Assembly (NCBI GenBank): GCA_003354225.1
Contig: PIVH01000272.1
Span: 1 to 6,581 of the forward strand
DNA length: 6,581 nt
DNA from: Globobulimina sp.
Taxonomy: Eukaryota > Foraminifera > Rotaliida
Direction: 5' to 3'
The position numbers were made by a program, and so were the translations under genes. The notes beneath the pieces are model-generated. The model saw only the letters and a program-made list of their open reading frames with translations. It was not told the origin of the DNA and did no database searches. Positions 1 to 6,581 of this stretch are shown one piece after another (position 1 is the stretch's first letter; each line of letters opens with the position of its first letter).

Positions 1-1751
1 CATAATAATCAAAACCGAGCAGCTCATCGCCATAATCCTCAAACCATTGATTAAATGCTTGATGCTGGCAATCGCCGCCTCCATCCTTGATATTGTCACA
101 AAACTCGGCATAAAACTCATTCACATCATAGTTATCCTTTTGCTGTTTCGGTCCGGTTAACAACGCATAATTACAGCAACAAACAGCCCTCGGCATAGTA
201 TCCAAATTGTATCCTCCCTCCAGTACAAGGCCGACTTTGTCGCATTCATTCAATAACAATCTGGTCAACAACCCGTAGCATGGCGGGGTTATTCGCATCG
301 CGCCCAATGGATCACCGATACTCGCATCAAACCCCGCAGATATTAACACAATCTCTGCTCCAAACTCCTTGCAAATTGGCAATAAAACATGCTTCCAAAT
401 CAATAAATACTCCTTATCGCCGTGTCCTTTTTTCGAGTCTACATTCAATGGAACATTGACATTGAATCCCTTGCCGCTTTCCGCTGCTTTGCCGGTGGAG
501 GGATAAAAGAGTCCGTTGTCGTGCCGATGCACACTGAAATATAACACATTGCCATCATTGTAAAACATATTTTGAGTGCCATTCCCGTGATGAATGTCCC
601 AATCCACAATCAACACTTTCTGACACAGCCCTTCATCGCGAATGCAATTCACTGCGATCGCCGCATTGTTGAATATGCAAAATCCCATCGCTGTCAATAT
701 ATTATTATGCAATCTGCGAAAAGCAAAAGCAAAAGAAAAAGAAAAGAAACAAAAATAAGAAACCTTTGTGCTGTTCGCAGTGATGTCCCGGCGGCCGAAC
801 TAAGGCAAAACCACTGTCATATTTACGCTGCAATATTCCTTTCAAAACGTCGATGGTGGCACCCGCCGCTAATTTGGCTGCGTGGCACGAATATTCATTG
901 TAAAATGTATCCGTATCATACCAGCCGCGCTTACCTTCATTGCCCAGCACGACATTCACATAATTCATTGTATGCGTCGCTGTCAACTCTGCCTTGCTGG
1001 CCTCTCGCGGTCGGATTTCAATTAAATCTCTCAGCAAACCATAATCACACAACATTTTATAGGCTGTCGAGCATCGTTCTGGTCGTTCCACATGAGACCC
1101 TTTGCCCGCTTCATGTAATAAGCAATCGGGATGGTAAAATAACGCCGTTTTTCGATATCCATTCCATTTCCACGTCGCTTCCAAAGTGAATTTAGATAAT
1201 AAATCATCGATAATATCAATGGTTAAGTTCGAATGTGTGTCATTTGCTTCTTTTTTCTCCTCAAAGTCGAATTGATCACTTTTCTCCTCTTCGGACTCGA
1301 CAATGGCTTCCATAGTGACAGTGGTCGATGCATGATGTTTAAAACTCGTTTTTTGCAGTAAACCGGCTGGGATCGGTTGGTTAAACCGGAGGCTGTGTGC
1401 AATGGAGTAAAAATCCCACACTTTTTCTACAGATAAGTGGTCGATGTAATTTTCGCATTTATAACACCAGAAAGATAAGTCGTTGATACCCATGGCCATG
1501 CAATGCGACATATTGGTGTAGATGTAATGGTAAATCATGTGCTGATTGGCATAGCGACCACAGAATGTCGCATGGCATTTTAAACATAACCAACATTCTC
1601 CTTTGTTACAATTGAAAAAGGAACACGTTGCTGGTAATTGGGTGAGGTTTGATGGGATATCGATTGCGTTGAATACGTGCGGACAGTGGCTTTTATGTGG
1701 TGCTAAACCACCTTTGTCTGAGGCTTCGTTGAGTTCATTCAACTGTGACAT
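1..1751 (-). CDS. Class II (HDAC6-type) histone/protein deacetylase with N-terminal ZnF-UBP, C-terminus cut by window edge
   Basis: Zn-dependent lysine deacetylase fused to a ubiquitin-binding finger. The coding region is 1751-764 joined to 690-1, giving 559 residues plus one base of the next codon. The start is the ATG at 1751; the in-frame TTG two codons earlier is less likely. Residues 23-105 form a ZnF-UBP: ligand candidates C23, H25, C43, C48, C56, C59, C64, H71, H75, H83, C96, C99, with the CGRY loop (64-67) and WCYxCxxY (95-102) that in HDAC6 bind the ubiquitin C-terminal Gly-Gly. An acidic linker (about 151-169) leads to the catalytic domain from about 201. Seen there are RPPGHH (H323, H324), AMGFCIFNN, VDWDIHHGNGTQ (Zn ligands D361, H363), SAGFD (D451) and LEGGY with the catalytic Tyr490, which is His in weakly active class IIa enzymes. 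The class II motifs are clear. By family, substrates may be histones or cytoplasmic proteins such as tubulin. It is divergent from the PIWI gene. The end of the protein is not visible. Confidence 0.96.
691..763 (-). other. 73-nt GT-AG intron in the deacetylase gene
   Basis: The reading frame breaks in the middle of the conserved catalytic core: after RPPGHHCEQHK the continuous frame becomes Phe-rich and stops. Removing 763 to 691 on the minus strand (donor AAAG|GTTTCT, acceptor TTGACAG|CGATGG) restores a split Ala codon and gives HKAMGFCIFNN, exactly the class II HDAC sequence expected at this place. The intron is T-rich on the coding strand. A second AG (715-714) with a much better pyrimidine tract lies 23 nt upstream of the frame-correct acceptor. 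Confidence 0.93.
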
Positions 1752-2059
1752 TGTCAAAGTACTAGTTTTTTTTTAGTAGTTTAATCAATCAACATCTTTA
1801 CACAACAATACCCCCAACATCCTCTCATCCCGATACGTGAGAGGCACTTACAAATTTACAATATACAATGAAACGTATGTGGTTTCCAAACCATTTCTAT
1901 TTCGCAAACTTACAAAATACAAATGCAAACAACATTATTCGATACTCGCTAATCATAGGATACGCATCATCACACAACGTATGAGCACATTCGTTTTACA
2001 AAATATCGCATGCATACACTAATTTGCCATACAAATTATACCACAAAAAAAAACAATAA
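1752..2059. promoter_or_regulatory. Divergent intergenic region, presumed bidirectional promoter and both 5' leaders
   Basis: This 308-bp stretch separates the ATG of the deacetylase (leftwards) from that of the PIWI gene (rightwards), so it must hold both promoters or one shared promoter. No convincing TATA box or gene is visible. Each start codon is preceded on its own coding strand by a run of nine A (1774-1766 for the deacetylase, 2045-2053 for PIWI). A perfect 7-bp inverted repeat lies at 1821-1844, a near-perfect 14-bp dyad at 1880-1893, and the word ATACG/CGTAT occurs four times. Regulatory function is inferred from position only. Confidence 0.6.
1821..1844. repeat. Perfect 7-bp inverted repeat in the divergent promoter region
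   Basis: CCTCTCA (1821-1827) and TGAGAGG (1838-1844) are exact reverse complements separated by 10 nt (TCCCGATACG). It lies closer to the deacetylase start than to the PIWI start. It could be a dimeric transcription factor site or an RNA hairpin in a leader; a chance occurrence is possible. Confidence 0.5.
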
Positions 2060-5000
2060 ATGATTGCACAGCATAATGAACACCAACATAATGAACATCA
2101 TAGCTCTCATCACTCGACATCGGGTGTGTAATATACTATGTTTCTCCGACCATTTACATTACACTACATATTAAACCACAGATAATCGACATAAACCACA
2201 CAAAAATGACCGCGATAGAGACCGCGACAGAGACCGAGACCGAGATAGGAACAGAGACCGAGATAGGACCAGATCAGATCATATACATCGAAATAACAGA
2301 CATCATAGCAACGATCGAGATGATCGTCGAAACCGAGACAGAGATCGAGATCGAGACCGTGACAGAGACAGAGACCGTGATCGATATCGACATGACAGAG
2401 ACCGCAATGAACGGCAAAACCATGACCGCGACGATCGAAGAAACTATGACCGCGACGCACACCGAAATGGCAGAGGTGGTGGTCGTGGCCGTGGTCGTGG
2501 TGGTGGATTCCGCGGTGGTTTTCGAGGAGGATTCCGTGGCCGCGGTGGTCGAGGACGTGGGCGAGGTCGTGGTGGTGGACGCGGTGGTTTTGTGGGTAAG
2601 GAAAAATATGAAATACAAGAATTAAATCGTCGCTTAGTGGCAAACATTAAGATGTTAGCATTGGACAAACGCGGTGCTCAGCCATTGCGTAAATGGATCG
2701 ATCGACAGACCAATTCGGAATATCACGAGGCGAGATTCAAGAAAGGCGCGAGGAAGATACGCGACCACGGCGTCTCCGTGAATGAAAGCATCAAAATCCA
2801 TCAAATACCGCCTTCCGCGCAACTCACCTTCGAAAAAAATAGCGAATCGTGGCTGGACGGGCTGCCTATTGCGGATAACCGGAAACCGCTATGTTTCAAA
2901 AGGAGCGTATTAGTGACCACCAGCTGCATACAGATCGATGATAAGTCGTTGACTGTGCATCAATACACCTTTGATTTCGTGAAAACAACCAATACGGCCA
3001 CCGACGAGAATAAAAACACAAATTCGATGGAAATCGATGATAAAGAACAGGTAAAAGAGGTCGTTAAATCTGAAACTTTAAGTGTACAAACTCAAAATGA
3101 CTGCAGTGTCGACGAAAAACGACAGGTATATTCCTTCACATTTTCGCCACTCAAATCGTTTCTGGGCAGTACTGTAATAATCGCATTTTTCTTATAATTT
3201 AGGTATATTTCGGCATTAAGCTGAAATTACGGAAGCACGGCTTCAATCCGCATAACTTCGACAACCGCCACATTTTCTCGTTCAGCAACAACGTGCCGAG
3301 CGACCCTCTGATTCGCCTCCAACACCGCAACTACGCCGTGACTCTGCAACGGCAATACTCGACCGACCCGCAGCTACAATGTCAGATGAAACAAGAACAG
3401 GACCAAACCGCCGCTCCGCCTCGGCACAAATGCAACTTTTCAAAGATTTACAAGCAATGCAGTTTGCAATTCCATCAGCAAGGCCTCAACATTTTGAATC
3501 GAAAGCGCTTCAACCAAGCGCATTATTGCAAGTTGCACCGCAACGAAGAGACATTTTACGCCTTATCCAATTTGCAAGAACACGAAGTGTGGCGTCAGAA
3601 CGGCGCCTCGTTGGACTACCCCGACTTGCGCTTATTGGTCGGCTATAAATCCACCATCGTGCACACGGAGCAGATGATCATTAAAAACCAGATGAAGCAC
3701 AAACTGATCTGCAAGCACTCGGTGCACGATCTGATCAAACACAACGGCGTGGAGGCAGTGGACCAATTTATCCGCGGCAAGCGAGCCATAACGAGCTATT
3801 CCGACCAAATCGTGGAAATGGTGGGACTCGACACCTCGTTGAATTTGGACAGTACCTTCACAGCGCGCGACGGCGAGACGTCGTACCGCGAATATTACAG
3901 AAATAAGAAGGATTTCCGCAGCAAGAAGAGGGTGCATTTGATGGAGCAGCAGGAGCTGGGATTGGTGGTCCACCATAAATTTGAGGGCCGCGGGCCCAAT
4001 CGGAGGGTGGTGGCGGTGTTGCACTTTTTGCCGCAGTTATTGTACGTGATCGTGCCGGTGGAGCAGCACAACGATCAGACCAAGCAGATGCTGCGCCGGC
4101 GCAGCCATCCGAGCGCGCAGACCATTATTAGTAAGGCGTTGGCGATCAATCGGTTGCTACGCGACGAGGCGAAGAGTGTGAAGCGGCTCTTCACTACGCA
4201 CGATACGCCCATTCAAGTGAAGGGGTATTACCTCGAACCGCCCTTGATTTGTTTTAAAAGTTAGGCGGTGTTTTTGTGTACAATTTTGGATCGGAAATAG
4301 ATGTTTTTGTTTTTTATGAAATGTAAGGCCGTGGTGGCATTCGTAGAGAGAGTGCGGTGACTTTTGGTGGTAAAATCTGGCGCGATGTGGATGCATTTTG
4401 GTATAATTTGCGTTCGATTTATGACGAAAAGGCGAGTGAGAGCCGCGTGGCTGGCATTGATTGGGCCATTTGCTTCGATGCGAATTCTGGCGACGGAGAA
4501 GGCGCCGCGCGCGAAATCGAAAAGTTATTGTTCCAATTCAACAAACAACGGAGATTCGTGAATGCGCCGTTGAGGGCTCCGTCGATTATCGGGTTGGATT
4601 ACAACAATTTGCATGCGATCCGCGGCAAACTGCGGCACTCCAATTTCAGTGTCAGTGTCTTCATATTGCCGCAGCATAGGATCGGTTGCAAGTATAAGGT
4701 GGACATTACTCGCCATGTACTGCACGAATGTGAGCCGCAAACCGCGTTATCGACGCCGCAGAAACACAAGAAAGGAAACGGTGTTCGGAGGATATCGATG
4801 CGGAGTGGCGCCAATACGAATAATCTGAGCATGGACCTGCAATTTATAAATGTGTCGACAGTGCGAAAGAGGGCCGCCGTGTTCAATGTGTTTGAAACGG
4901 TTTTGCTGAAATCCAAAGTAATTTTGTATAGCATTTGTCCGCAACTTCCCTGCCAACAGTTCGCGTATCGCAGTCTGTGGATGGTTGGCATCAAAATCTT

Positions 5001-5967
5001 GCGCAAAAAGGGTGGCTGCCATTTGTTGGTATTAAACTGTAACAGGGCGCCCTTTGTCGGCGCCTTGAAATATATGACGAATCACAGTGCGATGATCAGC
5101 TCGGAGCAGGACGTGATTCCGCAACATATGATGCAACAGTTAAGCTATGATTTGCTGAAAACGAACGTGTCCAAAGTGATTGGCAGCGATGGCGACGAGG
5201 TGCTGCCTTCCAACATCGTGATATTGCGGTGTAGCGGCGGCGACGGACTGTTAAAACAAATCATATCCAAAGAAGTGGCGGGTTTTAAGAAGGCGTTGTA
5301 TGAGTTCAGCAAAGCCGAAAAGGACATGATTAAGAAAGCAAATAATAATTCGCGCAAATGGTACCCCGGCTGCATTTTCAGTGTGTTGCAGGAGCACTGT
5401 CCCGATGCCTGGGGCTTGCCATCACCATCAACATCAACATCGACATCAAACACAAAAGTGGTTGGCATCGAAGACTCGGCGGAGGCGATTTGTGTGAATC
5501 GCGGCATCACTTCGTCGCAGTACTTGGATGTATTCATCTCTTTGCCCGCCAGACAAGAGCGGCTGTTGTATACTCGCGTGGTACGGCTGGTGACCTTAAT
5601 GGATGAGTACAACAATGGACACACAAAGGATGGGCGCGCAGATAAAGCGGATCGGCTCTCCGCATCTCCCCAATTGCTCTCCGATTATATCAGTTTGGTC
5701 TATTCCTCCATTTGGGGCTATTGCCTCAACATTCCATTCCCCAAAACACCAAATTATCCCTCTCCCATCAACTTTGCCCAACATTACGCAACGTGGCAAT
5801 ACGGCATATTGACAAATGAGGACACCTCGCTCACCGAGTTAATGATTGACGTCGACAACGCCAAGCCGCGGATATGTAATATTACCAAAAATACTCAAAA
5901 TACTCAAAATAATCAAAATGATCACAATAAGCAAAATGATATTGTTATGAAAAGAAATGATGATTGA
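2060..5967 (+). CDS. PIWI-clade Argonaute, four exons, probably slicer-inactive
   Basis: Guide-RNA-binding Argonaute family protein. Model: 2060-2123, 2182-3125, 3203-4259, 4328-5967, giving 1234 residues and TGA. The start ATG at 2060 is preceded directly by an in-frame TAA. Order: His/Asn-rich start (1-30), Arg-Asp repeats (31-117), RGG box (118-158), N and L1 (about 159-470), PAZ (about 507-626), L2, MID (about 793-898), PIWI (about 906-1183), polar tail (1185-1234). PIWI-clade signs: LVGYKSTI matching the WPGY-TSI block before PAZ, SYREYYRNKK, LHFLPQL, and KGYYLEPP after PAZ. The MID-PIWI join reads LWMVGIKIL where active proteins have GID: Lys911 replaces the first catalytic Asp. VILRCSGGDG puts Cys990 at the second Asp, and RLLYTR puts Leu1102 at the His. 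Asp963 may stand for the Glu finger. All exons are open, so it is unlikely to be a pseudogene. Binding RNA without cutting is inferred from these substitutions. Length exceeds the usual 850-950 residues because of both termini and internal inserts. Confidence 0.92.
2124..2181 (+). other. 58-nt intron 1 of the PIWI gene
   Basis: The Arg-Asp frame is open upstream only to a TAA at 2172-2174 and has no ATG in that stretch, so a 5' exon is needed. Joining donor TCGG|GTGTGT at 2124 to acceptor CCACAG at 2181 creates a split Asp codon and links the frame to the ATG at 2060. 2180-2181 is the only AG between the TAA and the start of the repeat, and 2124 is the only one of three neighbouring GTs in the correct phase. 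No transcript evidence, so the first exon stays a prediction. Confidence 0.7.
2208..2468 (+). repeat. Arg-Asp dipeptide repeat region (coding) of the PIWI N-terminus
   Basis: Near-continuous alternation of GAC/GAT with CGA/CGC/AGA/AGG codons gives RD repeats over residues 31-117, broken by His/Asn patches near residues 53-66 and 97-117. The underlying six-base periodicity leaves several other frames open. Mixed-charge RD tracts are known from splicing-related and elongation proteins (U1-70K, NELF-E), where they promote RNA association and nuclear bodies. I infer a similar low-complexity role here. The repeat is expected to vary in length between strains. Confidence 0.85.
2469..2591 (+). repeat. 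RGG/RG box (coding) of the PIWI N-terminus
   Basis: Residues 118-158 consist almost entirely of Gly and Arg with a few Phe, including three GGF units. Many PIWI-clade proteins carry N-terminal RG/GRG sites that PRMT5-type enzymes dimethylate and Tudor-domain proteins bind; RGG boxes also bind RNA directly. The box ends at FVGKEKYE, where the globular part begins. This frame is the one continuous with the conserved downstream domains, which settles the frame through the repeat. Confidence 0.9.
3126..3202 (+). other. 77-nt intron 2 of the PIWI gene
   Basis: Donor GACAG|GTATAT and acceptor TTTAG|GTATAT; removal is phase 0 and joins KRQ to VYFGIKLKL, continuing the N-domain frame. Retention leads to TAA at 3195. 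A 9-nt direct repeat (AGGTATATT) spans both splice junctions at 3124-3132 and 3201-3209. The last 21 nt are T-rich, as expected before an acceptor. Confidence 0.92.
4260..4327 (+). other. 68-nt intron 3 of the PIWI gene (boundaries less certain)
   Basis: The PAZ exon stops at TAG 4262-4264 while MID-PIWI continues in another frame from TAA 4324. Donor AAAA|GTTAGG with acceptor TGTAAG at 4327 gives a split Ser codon and the join PPLICFKSRGG. A second donor at 4251 (GTTTTA) has the same phase and would drop three residues. A third option, 4225 (GTATTA) with TCGTAG at 4346, also keeps frame but removes the YYLEPP segment that matches the conserved post-PAZ motif of PIWI proteins, so I prefer the first or second. 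The interior is strongly T-rich (4300-4318). Confidence 0.65.
5419..5457 (+). repeat. Short Ser/Thr/Pro coding microsatellite within the PIWI domain
   Basis: Repeats of CCATCA, ACATCA and ACATCG encode alternating Pro-Ser and Thr-Ser (residues 1053-1062) followed by Asn-Thr-Lys. It lies between the core strand ending in FSVLQEH and the segment that normally reaches the last catalytic residue. It looks like a surface-loop expansion by slippage. Confidence 0.7.
5881..5943 (+). repeat. Asn/Gln-rich repeat encoding the PIWI C-terminal tail
   Basis: Near-repeats of AAT ACT CAA and AAT CAA AAT encode an Asn/Gln-rich tract (about residues 1207-1228), ending in a short basic-acidic tail. Argonautes normally end a few residues past the PIWI fold with hydrophobic residues packed near the active centre. 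Here about 50 polar residues follow the last recognisable segment (YATWQYGIL). It resembles prion-like low-complexity tails; any role in condensates is inference. Confidence 0.8.
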
Positions 5968-6268
5968 AATTAAAGAAAGAAAGAAAAACTTTATTTTTTT
6001 TTGAGCATTTATTTACTATTAATTTTTCTTTCCTATTTATATTTATATTACTTTTTCCATACAACACTTCGTAAATCAATTTATTTCCACTTTCAAGTCC
6101 GCGATGTGTTCTTCTCACTATTTCTACTGAGTGATATTTGGAATTAAAGTTCAAATTTGCAAAAAAACGACACAGCCAAATGAATCCAAATATTATATTG
6201 GATTTTCAAACAAACAAAACAAAACGAGAAAAAAACAACAAACAAACACAAATATTAATTATCGGGGT
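5968..6268. other. A/T-rich intergenic region; 3' flank of PIWI and of the rightmost minus-strand ORF
   Basis: Composition shifts sharply to A/T right after the PIWI stop. ATTAAA at 5969-5974 is a weak polyadenylation candidate for the PIWI transcript. TTTATT at 5990-5995 and 6008-6013 reads AATAAA on the minus strand and could serve a leftward transcript. On the minus strand, about 6205-6060 is open and less A/T-rich than its surroundings but has no ATG; I do not call it a gene. AATCCAA/TTGGATT (about 6183-6204) forms a 7-bp hairpin with an A/T spacer. Confidence 0.55.
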
Positions 6269-6574
6269 TTAACAAATTATTAATTCATTTTCTTTTAACT
6301 CCACAGAAAAATTACTCTCACCAAATTTACAACGCATTTCCTCTGAAAATACACGAAATAGCCAGTCACTACCATATGGATCTTTAATTATTATTCGATG
6401 AAATGTTTTTGGTAATATTGCTGAATCAATAATTGATAATAAATTATAAATATTTAATGTATAATATGAGGCAATAATTATTATTTCATTCATATTTGGG
6501 AATAATTCAAATAATAATGGTTTAAATAAATTAATATTATTATCTGCAATATCAGAGACACGTTGTTCTTTCAT
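6269..6574 (-). CDS. Hypothetical A/T-rich ORF, 101 codons from ATG, possibly the 3' end of a longer gene
   Basis: Not recognised. From the ATG at 6574 it encodes 101 residues and ends at TAA 6271-6269. The frame stays open to the window edge at 6580, so it may be the C-terminal part of a gene that starts further right. The protein is rich in Ile, Leu, Asn and Glu: LLFELFPNMNEIIIIAS and a following Leu/Ile-rich stretch resemble the hydrophobic spacing of leucine-rich repeats, followed by DPYGSDWLFRVF and a short Ile-Ile-Cys end. No signal peptide or obvious membrane segment. Codon use is far more A/T-rich than in the two large genes. It is convergent with the PIWI gene. It could be a chance ORF, but its length in A/T-rich DNA and mixed residue content favour real coding. 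Confidence 0.5.
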   Translation of the reverse strand: MKEQRVSDIADNNINLFKPLLFELFPNMNEIIIIASYYTLNIYNLLSIIDSAILPKTFHRIIIKDPYGSDWLFRVFSEEMRCKFGESNFSVELKENELIIC

Positions 6575-6581
6575 TGAATGC

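Noticed and set aside
572-1189. 205-codon plus-strand ORF opposite the deacetylase
   Set aside because: It lies antisense to the conserved catalytic domain and spans its intron; the Cys/His/Ser-rich translation shows no family features.
1837-2022. 61-codon plus-strand ORF in the divergent region (GTG start) and a 38-codon ATG ORF at 1868
   Set aside because: No recognisable domain and a non-ATG start for the first. A short upstream ORF in the PIWI leader cannot be excluded but has no support.
2206-2625. Plus-strand ORF of Glu-Thr and Val repeats starting with ATG at 2206
   Set aside because: It is the RD/RGG repeat read in another frame. The RD/RGG frame continues directly into conserved Argonaute sequence, this one does not.
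2164-2643. Minus-strand His/Asp-rich ORFs over the repeat
   Set aside because: Reverse-strand reading of the same six-base-periodic repeat, low complexity with no domain.
3293-4264. PAZ-containing ORF and the MID-PIWI ORF (4357-5967) as two separate genes
   Set aside because: Both begin at GTG, neither has a suitable start, they are consecutive parts of one Argonaute fold, and a GT-AG intron joins them in frame.
5145-5624. 159-codon minus-strand ORF within the PIWI exon
   Set aside because: Antisense to conserved PIWI coding sequence, begins and ends without meaningful signals, no family resemblance.
2060-5967. PIWI gene as a pseudogene because catalytic residues are missing
   Set aside because: All four exons are open with usable splice sites and the fold motifs are preserved; a non-cutting Argonaute explains the substitutions better.
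5945-6154. 69-codon minus-strand ORF overlapping the PIWI stop
   Set aside because: It starts at TTG, overlaps the PIWI coding end, and its last third is translated homopolymer; only the open stretch near 6060-6205 is noted as a weak observation.
1-6581. CRISPR arrays, tRNA or rRNA genes, transposon ends
   Set aside because: No spaced direct repeats, cloverleaf-type sequence, ribosomal RNA signature or terminal inverted repeats were seen on either strand.

Overview
This window comes from a nuclear genome of a eukaryote, most likely a free-living or parasitic protist. The genes carry short GT-AG introns (58, 68 or 77, 73 and 77 nt). The protein families (class II histone deacetylase, PIWI-clade Argonaute) are eukaryotic, coding DNA has a balanced base composition, and non-coding DNA is A/T-rich. 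I cannot name the lineage. Amoebozoan, rhizarian or other protist origins are all possible, and the standard genetic code fits.

Layout. Positions 1-1751 (minus strand) hold the first 559 codons of an HDAC6-type deacetylase, with an N-terminal ubiquitin-binding ZnF-UBP finger, an acidic linker and one apparently intact catalytic domain; its C-terminus lies beyond position 1. Positions 1752-2059 are a 308-bp divergent intergenic region with no convincing gene, but with a perfect 7-bp inverted repeat and repeated ATACG/CGTAT words. Positions 2060-5967 (plus strand) hold a four-exon PIWI-clade Argonaute, 1234 residues by my splice model. It has an N-terminal Arg-Asp and RGG low-complexity region, N/L1, PAZ, MID and PIWI domains, and an Asn/Gln-rich tail. 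Positions 5968-6268 are A/T-rich intergenic DNA, and 6269 to the right edge is a small A/T-rich minus-strand ORF of unknown function, possibly the 3' end of a longer gene.

The central point is a head-to-head pair of two likely silencing factors: an Argonaute/PIWI protein and a ubiquitin-binding histone/protein deacetylase sharing about 300 bp of upstream DNA. The PIWI domain appears to have lost its slicer residues: by eye the first Asp is Lys911, the second is Cys990 and the catalytic His position is Leu1102. This suggests a guide-RNA-dependent recruiter rather than a nuclease. A joint role in RNA-directed silencing is inference from family knowledge and gene arrangement; the sequence itself shows only the domains, substitutions and orientation.
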